A stretch of DNA of 64,000 bases from an uncultured Clostridia bacterium. GTDB lineage: Bacteria > Bacillota > Clostridia > Christensenellales > UBA1242. The stretch is taken from NCBI GenBank assembly GCA_934772525.1, contig CAKVMI010000005.1, positions 1 through 64,000 on the forward strand, written 5' to 3'. The position numbers were made by a program, and so were the translations under genes. Positions 59,154 through 64,000 of the stretch are shown one piece after another (position 1 is the stretch's first letter; every line of letters begins with the position of its first letter). The notes under the pieces were generated by a model, which saw only the letters and a list, made by a program, of their open reading frames with translations, had not been told where the DNA came from and made no database searches.

Positions 59154-59999
59154 GTGAATAATTTTTTAGAAAAAATAAACGAAAAAAAATATGAATTGCT
59201 GTTAGCAAAAGATTATAATATTTTAAGGGTAAAATACCAGTTGGGTTGCGAAATGGCAAGAGTTAAAAAATTTTGTCGTGATACCTACAAAATAGGCAAA
59301 AAGTATTGTAGAAAATTAACTTTAAAAGAAAATTCTCCTATATTAGAAGCGTTTGAAAAACACGAAAACGAACGCCAAAGGCGAGTACGTGGAGATTTAA
59401 TAAAATTTTTCTCCTCAGATGAGCAAGCAAAGAAGATGTTAAATGCTTATAAAAATTACATTTTTAGAAATTCAAAATTAGTTAAAATTAATGAATCGCA
59501 TAAAAACAATGAAATTATTATAGATGGTTTAAGATTTGATAAGAATGAAGAACTTGAATTAGTTATTGTTCAAAAATTGGCGTTAGCACTTGCAGAAAGA
59601 AAATTTAATACCCGTCCCGATGTGCAATTCGTTTATGAACGTTTTTTGCAAGACAGAAAGAAAAAGATGAGCGAAAGAGAAGCATGTACAAATGGCGAAA
59701 AGGTGAATGTTAATTATTATAAAAACGAAAATCAATATATAGAAGGTTTACTATTAAAAGCCCTTACAGAGTATTCAAAAAACAAGGGTAGCTTAATTGC
59801 AAAGGTTGAAAGAAAAAAGAACGAACAAGTTGCACTAAGTGGGAAAGGCGAAACTGGCGATGGGAAAAAAGTGGCAGTAGTAAATAAGGATGACATAATG
59901 AATAATAAAGATTTCTTAAGATGGAAGACTGCTCAAGAATTGGAAAACGAAAAACTAATGTCATTCCTTCCAGACTCCATTCAAGAATACTGGAAGTAG
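59154..59999 (+). CDS. Hypothetical basic protein
   Basis: A 281-residue, Lys/Glu-rich soluble protein with no recognised domain. Most of it looks helical; a short beta segment NNEIIIDGLRFDKNEELELV sits near the middle, and ~70 C-terminal residues are low in complexity. I chose GTG 59154, preceded by AGAGGAG and downstream of the promoter; the longer frame from 59043 crosses the promoter and Spo0A boxes. Function unknown. Confidence 0.65.
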   Translation: MNNFLEKINEKKYELLLAKDYNILRVKYQLGCEMARVKKFCRDTYKIGKKYCRKLTLKENSPILEAFEKHENERQRRVRGDLIKFFSSDEQAKKMLNAYKNYIFRNSKLVKINESHKNNEIIIDGLRFDKNEELELVIVQKLALALAERKFNTRPDVQFVYERFLQDRKKKMSEREACTNGEKVNVNYYKNENQYIEGLLLKALTEYSKNKGSLIAKVERKKNEQVALSGKGETGDGKKVAVVNKDDIMNNKDFLRWKTAQELENEKLMSFLPDSIQEYWK

Positions 60000-60054
60000 T
60001 GGTTTAAATAATTTCTACTAGTAGTCCTCTCGTTATTAAGTAAAATAATATCAT

Positions 60055-60120
60055 AAAAACAACTAACAAAATAAAAGTGACCCCAATTTTTAGGTCACTT
60101 AAAATAGTTAGTTGTTTTTA
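60055..60120. terminator. Nested bidirectional terminator
   Basis: An outer stem AAAAACAACTAAC/GTTAGTTGTTTTT encloses an inner stem AAGTGACC/GGTCACTT, between convergent genes. Confidence 0.85.
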
Positions 60121-60684
60121 TTCTCTTGCATCTGAATTATTTTCTGGAAAAACTATGGTTTCGTTATTTTTCTCTTTTAGGTGATCTCTGTAAATTAATA
60201 TACTGGTAAAAATTAAGCAGATAAATTCATTAATCATATTAATATAACCAGAGTAAAGTGCGTTATATCCTATTGTAAATATATTAGAAGCAACAGAGAA
60301 GTATCTAAACACTCTAACATCATGTTGCCACGCGCCGTAAGTGTAGGTTAAGCCCTTTAATGCGACTAAAGAATATTCAAACCAGTCGCCGTTAAATCCA
60401 ATAAAACTTACACCTATAAATAATAATGAAAAAATAATAATGTCGGGCAACTTTTTGTGAAAGCCTTTTTTTGCATAAATGTAAAAAACAAAAGTTCGTA
60501 TGACCGATAATATTGTGCATGCAAGCCCCATATATGCTGAAAGTAGCCATAAACTTATGCAGACAAATACATTTGCAACCATATTGCAAAAAAGGGTTTT
60601 GTGTTGGTCCTTAAAAAGTCTGCCCGAAGTATTAATAATAAGCGCTATAAGACTAAATATTTGGGCTAATATAAACTTTGTCAT
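60118..60684 (-). CDS. YgjV-family membrane protein
   Basis: A 188-residue polytopic membrane protein with about six short hydrophobic segments, in the pattern of the E. coli YgjV family: IFSLIALIINTSGRLFKDQH at the start, GLACTILSVIRTFVFYIYAKK, and GLTYTYGAWQHDVRVFRYFS towards the end. The family's function is not known to me. AGGAGATATGT leads into ATG; monocistronic. Confidence 0.75.
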   Translation of the reverse strand: MTKFILAQIFSLIALIINTSGRLFKDQHKTLFCNMVANVFVCISLWLLSAYMGLACTILSVIRTFVFYIYAKKGFHKKLPDIIIFSLLFIGVSFIGFNGDWFEYSLVALKGLTYTYGAWQHDVRVFRYFSVASNIFTIGYNALYSGYINMINEFICLIFTSILIYRDHLKEKNNETIVFPENNSDARE

Positions 60685-60781
60685 ACATATCTCCTGAAGA
60701 TAATTATATCAAATAGAACCTAAATAAAACAAATGCTTTTTGTTACAAATAAAATATTTTCAATTATTAAATAAAAATATT

Positions 60782-60809
60782 TTGTATCAGATTTTAATTT
60801 TGCTATACT
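60782..60809 (+). promoter_or_regulatory. Promoter of the phosphohexomutase gene
   Basis: TTGTAT (60782-60787), 16-bp spacer, TATACT (60804-60809). Confidence 0.6.
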
Positions 60810-60829
60810 AATCATATAAGGAGATAAAA

Positions 60830-62266
60830 ATGGCAAAAAGTACAATAAAAAAAGATAGTGATGAATTTAAAAGTATGTTCCGTGAATACGATATTCGTGG
60901 AAAGGTTAATAAATTTGAATTAAATGAAGAAAGTGTTTATGAGATTGTTTCGGCGTATGCACGGCTTATTAAAGAGCGTGGAATAAAACGCGTGGTGCTA
61001 GGATACGACAATAGAGATTGTTCTCCAGCGTTTCACGATAGTGCATTAAAGGCTCTTTTAGAATATGGAATGAAAGTTTATGATATTGGTTTAACACTAA
61101 CACCAGTATCTTATTACGCTCAATATAGATTTGAAGCCGAAGGTCTAGTTATGATAACTGCTTCGCATAACCCCAATGGTTGGAGCGGGTTTAAGTTTGG
61201 ATTAGGATACTCTAGAACGCTTGGTAAAGAAGATATTAAAAGAGTTTATAATTATTGCTTGGAACCATTTGATTACAAAGGAAATGTCGGTGAAGTAATA
61301 GAAGTTAATGTACGAGAAGATTATATAAATGAAGTATTAAGCCGTATCAAGATGGGCGAAAATAAACCTCGTGTAATAATTGAAACAGCAAATGGTGGGG
61401 CGGGCTTGTTTGCGTATGAAATTTTTGAAAGGCTTGGTTGTATTACATTTTTGTTAAATGCTGACCCAGACACAAGTTATCCAAAGTATTTCCCAAACCC
61501 TAGCGATAATAATGCTTGCGTTACAATAAAGAAACTAATTTCACATCCATATATTCATGCCGACCTTGGATTATTTTTTGATGGCGATGGCGATAGAGTA
61601 GGGGTAACAACTAAGGACGGCAAAACTGTTTATAGTGACATAGTCTTGGCTCTATTAAGTAAGCAATTGCTAGCAAAACATCCAAATGAAAAGGTTATAT
61701 TTGATGTTAAGTGTTCAAGGGCACTTTCAGAAACTATAGAAGAAAATGGCGGTGAGCCAATTATGTGGAGCACGGGACATTCCTTTATAAAAGCAAAGAT
61801 GCATCAAGAAAATGCAATTTTGGCTGGAGAAAGAAGCGGACATATCTTTATTGGCGGAGATGAGTATTTCGGTTTTGATGATGGTATTTTTGCTGGAGCA
61901 AAACTTGTAGAATTTTTATCTAACCAAGAAAAGGACTTAACCGAAGTTGTAGCATCTCTTCCAAAATATGTTACAAGTCCTGAAATATATGTAGAATGTG
62001 CAGACAATGTGAAATACAGGGTAATGGATAAAATTGTTAAAAGATTTAAAGAGCTTTATCCAGAGAAGGTTGTAGACATTAATGGTGCAAGAGTTGAGTT
62101 TGATAATGGATGGGGGCTGGTTAGAGCAAGTTCCAATATGCCACTACTAGGATTAATTTTTGAAGGTAAAACTCGTTCGGATATGGAAAAAATCAAAGAA
62201 ATATTTAGATCGGTTTTGAGTGAGTTTAGCGAAGTTTCAAGTTATTGGCAAAATGATGATGAATAG
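60830..62266 (+). CDS. manB: Phosphomannomutase/phosphoglucomutase
   Basis: A 478-residue alpha-D-phosphohexomutase converting hexose 6-phosphate to 1-phosphate for nucleotide-sugar synthesis. FREYDIRGKVN is at the N-terminus, the phosphoserine loop TASHNPNGWSG at about 110, the metal loop DGDGDR at about 250, the sugar loop GERSGH at about 334, and a C-terminal phosphate-binding R-A-S-S-N-x-P segment near 440. The length and order match ManB-type enzymes. AAGGAG precedes ATG. It probably feeds surface polysaccharide or glycolipid synthesis. Confidence 0.93.
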   Translation: MAKSTIKKDSDEFKSMFREYDIRGKVNKFELNEESVYEIVSAYARLIKERGIKRVVLGYDNRDCSPAFHDSALKALLEYGMKVYDIGLTLTPVSYYAQYRFEAEGLVMITASHNPNGWSGFKFGLGYSRTLGKEDIKRVYNYCLEPFDYKGNVGEVIEVNVREDYINEVLSRIKMGENKPRVIIETANGGAGLFAYEIFERLGCITFLLNADPDTSYPKYFPNPSDNNACVTIKKLISHPYIHADLGLFFDGDGDRVGVTTKDGKTVYSDIVLALLSKQLLAKHPNEKVIFDVKCSRALSETIEENGGEPIMWSTGHSFIKAKMHQENAILAGERSGHIFIGGDEYFGFDDGIFAGAKLVEFLSNQEKDLTEVVASLPKYVTSPEIYVECADNVKYRVMDKIVKRFKELYPEKVVDINGARVEFDNGWGLVRASSNMPLLGLIFEGKTRSDMEKIKEIFRSVLSEFSEVSSYWQNDDE

Positions 62267-62290
62267 ATTTTTGTTTTAAATAATTAAAAT

Positions 62291-62326
62291 CAAGTCGTTA
62301 GATGTGTTATTCTAGCGACTTTTATT
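62291..62326 (+). terminator. Intrinsic terminator
   Basis: AAGTCGTTAGA pairs with TCTAGCGACTT (one G-T), followed by TTATTT. Confidence 0.8.
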
Positions 62327-62448
62327 TCTTATATTTTTAGGTTCATTTTTGTGGGATACTCATTTTGACAAAATTAGTTTGACATCGGTGCTAAAAATTA
62401 CTAATATATTAAGTAATAAATAATTTACTAGAAGAGAGTGTGGTAATT

Positions 62449-64000
62449 ATGGATAATAAATTGTTTTTTAGATTGCAAAAGTTAAGAGATGATTTAAGAT
62501 TAACGCTTGCGTTGTCTGGGGTGGGTGTCGGTGTGTGTGATGATGAAACCTTAAAACGAATTGCCGAGGTTGTTCCGGAAACCAGCGAAGAGCTTATGAT
62601 GGTAAAGGGTGTAAACTCTGCATTTATCACAAAGTTCGGTGTTGAAATTTTGGATTGCATAAAAACTTATAAAAGCGAAGTTTTGGATGAGCGAGAACTT
62701 TCGGGATATAATTTAGCGGTAATTGAAAAAATAGAAAATTCATTAAAAGACCGACTGCTTGGTGGTTCGTACATTACAAAAAGTCAAAGTGCTTTAATTA
62801 TAAATGGTACTGATGAGATTATAAATCTTTTTTATGATAAAGGCTCTATTAAGTACAATAGACGTACGGACGAAAACTTTGAAGATAGGTACAATCAATT
62901 TATAAAATTAATTAAGTTGGTTGATGCAAAAAAATTTGAAAGTGGCAAAAATGAATTATATCTCGGCTTTTCGGTTGTTAAGGGTGGCATTTGTGGTGGA
63001 GTTTTAAATTGTTATGCTCCATTGGTGCTTGTCCCTATTAAAATCATGCTAAATTATAATGAAATCAAAGTCATTAAAGATGAAAAGCGAAATATTTTAT
63101 GTAATAGTTTAATTAATGCTCTACTTGGTATATCGCAAAACGCAGTGTATAAGTTTGATAAGAAATTAGGTTTTGCTGAACTTATAGCCGATATAGAAAA
63201 TTATTATAAAACTTTAGGTATGAAATTTGTTGAAAATGGCGGGTATACCGGTTTTTCAATGCAAAATGAAGTACTAATTGATGTATACGATAGTTCACTT
63301 GTAGATATATTACTAGAACTACAAAAAATTAAAAAATCAAAAAATATAAATAAATTAACCGATATTATCTTGGGTGCAGAACCAAATACCAGTGAGTATA
63401 TATCTAATCATACAAGTTACTATATAAATTTTCCGACTATAGAATGTAAAAGGGTGTTGGAACAATATGAAGAAAATGACATTTTGGCTGTAAATTCTTT
63501 AATGGGCTCAGATTATGTAGATACTATAGCAAACGTTTTGGCGGATAATGTTTGCAAAGGCAAAAATTGTATAGTAGTAGCAAAAAATGATTTGGAATTA
63601 GAAAAAGTTTATTCAGCGCTACAAAGTTACAATAAATATGCGGTAAAATTGTTCGGCGAGAATTGCAGAGAGTCCTTTAAAAAACAATTTTTTGATTGCG
63701 TTGAAGATTGCGTGGGTGTGGAAAATAAAAAGAACGATATTTTTGGTTTAGATGACCGAATGCGTGATATAGAAAAAGACTTTTTAGACCTAGATCGAAA
63801 TATGTTTGGCAACTCCGAATTTGCAAGTTGCATAAAAAATGCAAGTTTGTATGACTCGTTGTATTTATTACAAGGATTAAAGGAAAAGGACGAAGACGTT
63901 GAAAATCTAATAGCGGAGCAAGGCGCGGAAATTAAACTGGTAGAGATTTTAAACATAAAAAGACGTTTTGAAAATTCAGATTATCTAAACAAAGTATTGA
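62449..64000 (+). CDS. HRDC plus DUF4011-type helicase-like protein, partial
   Basis: A plus-strand gene open from ATG 62449 to the window end (517+ codons, 3' end missing). Residues ~1-75 look like an HRDC domain (LQKLRDDLRLTLALSG, then ETSEELMMVKGV). Residues ~155-220 match DUF4011 (ELYLGFSVVKGG and APLVLVPIKI). Further on, where such proteins carry Walker A (G-P-P-G-T-G-K-S-Q-T-I-A-N), this one reads NSLMGSDYVDTIANVLAD, without the Gly-Lys-Ser. ATP hydrolysis by this site is therefore unlikely. The ribosome site is weak (GAGAGTG). Whether nuclease domains follow is not visible. Confidence 0.7.
   Translation, partial: MDNKLFFRLQKLRDDLRLTLALSGVGVGVCDDETLKRIAEVVPETSEELMMVKGVNSAFITKFGVEILDCIKTYKSEVLDERELSGYNLAVIEKIENSLKDRLLGGSYITKSQSALIINGTDEIINLFYDKGSIKYNRRTDENFEDRYNQFIKLIKLVDAKKFESGKNELYLGFSVVKGGICGGVLNCYAPLVLVPIKIMLNYNEIKVIKDEKRNILCNSLINALLGISQNAVYKFDKKLGFAELIADIENYYKTLGMKFVENGGYTGFSMQNEVLIDVYDSSLVDILLELQKIKKSKNINKLTDIILGAEPNTSEYISNHTSYYINFPTIECKRVLEQYEENDILAVNSLMGSDYVDTIANVLADNVCKGKNCIVVAKNDLELEKVYSALQSYNKYAVKLFGENCRESFKKQFFDCVEDCVGVENKKNDIFGLDDRMRDIEKDFLDLDRNMFGNSEFASCIKNASLYDSLYLLQGLKEKDEDVENLIAEQGAEIKLVEILNIKRRFENSDYLNKVL

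Noticed and set aside
62409..62660. Minus-strand frame at the start of the HRDC gene, and another at 63627-63956
   Set aside because: Both are shadows of the long plus-strand frame, which shows recognisable HRDC and DUF4011 patterns.

Overview
The window is AT-rich bacterial DNA with Shine-Dalgarno starts, sigma-A type promoters (TTGACA, then 17 bp, then TATAAT, often with an extended TGG), dense intrinsic terminators and TGTCGAA boxes matching the Spo0A site. Together these suggest an uncultured, low-GC Clostridia-like Firmicute. No rRNA or other marker fixes the species.

Layout. 0.1-13.9 kb is ordinary chromosome: a PAP2 phosphatase, small conserved proteins, a THUMP rRNA methyltransferase, two exported proteins of unknown role, a nucleoside hydrolase, a DisA-domain-like protein and a HisS-like protein with an altered motif 3. 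14-22 kb is an accessory zone of orphan polymorphic-toxin 3' ends, each followed by an immunity-type gene, plus an XRE repressor, a SLOG protein, a DUF4417/zinc-ribbon protein and a CPCC protein. 21.7-31.5 kb is a tandem array of islands at a tRNA-Thr(GGT) gene. A decayed tRNA 3' half (21.7 kb) and an intact 3' half (28.2 kb) bracket a lipoprotein and a type III restriction-modification system. From 28.2 to 31.5 kb a 3.26-kb element splits the tRNA gene at its anticodon loop. It carries a retron-like RNA, a 79-aa membrane protein, a retron-type reverse transcriptase, a tyrosine integrase and a complete second tRNA-Thr(GGT) that can replace the one it breaks.

31.8-64 kb is mainly chromosome again: a NUDIX fusion, a DNA glycosylase-like protein and an ASCH protein; a glycolipid glycosyltransferase/acyltransferase pair; an anchored M6-like metalloprotease; a HelD-like helicase; an old-yellow-enzyme plus aconitase-X operon; MscS; and an operon of a sulfatase-fold membrane enzyme, a YidC insertase fused to a CDP-glycerol-type glycerophosphotransferase, and a small membrane protein. 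A phosphomannomutase and the first part of an HRDC/DUF4011 helicase-like gene with a degraded Walker A end the window.

How the genes work together. Three modules concern the envelope: glycolipid/acyl transfer at 35-37 kb, the sulfatase/YidC-transferase operon at 50-55 kb, and the mutase at 61 kb. Defence and conflict genes cluster at 14-31 kb. Two Spo0A-box arrays mark genes of unknown function at 32 and 59 kb. All assignments come from reading the sequence and remembered family motifs; no database search was run.
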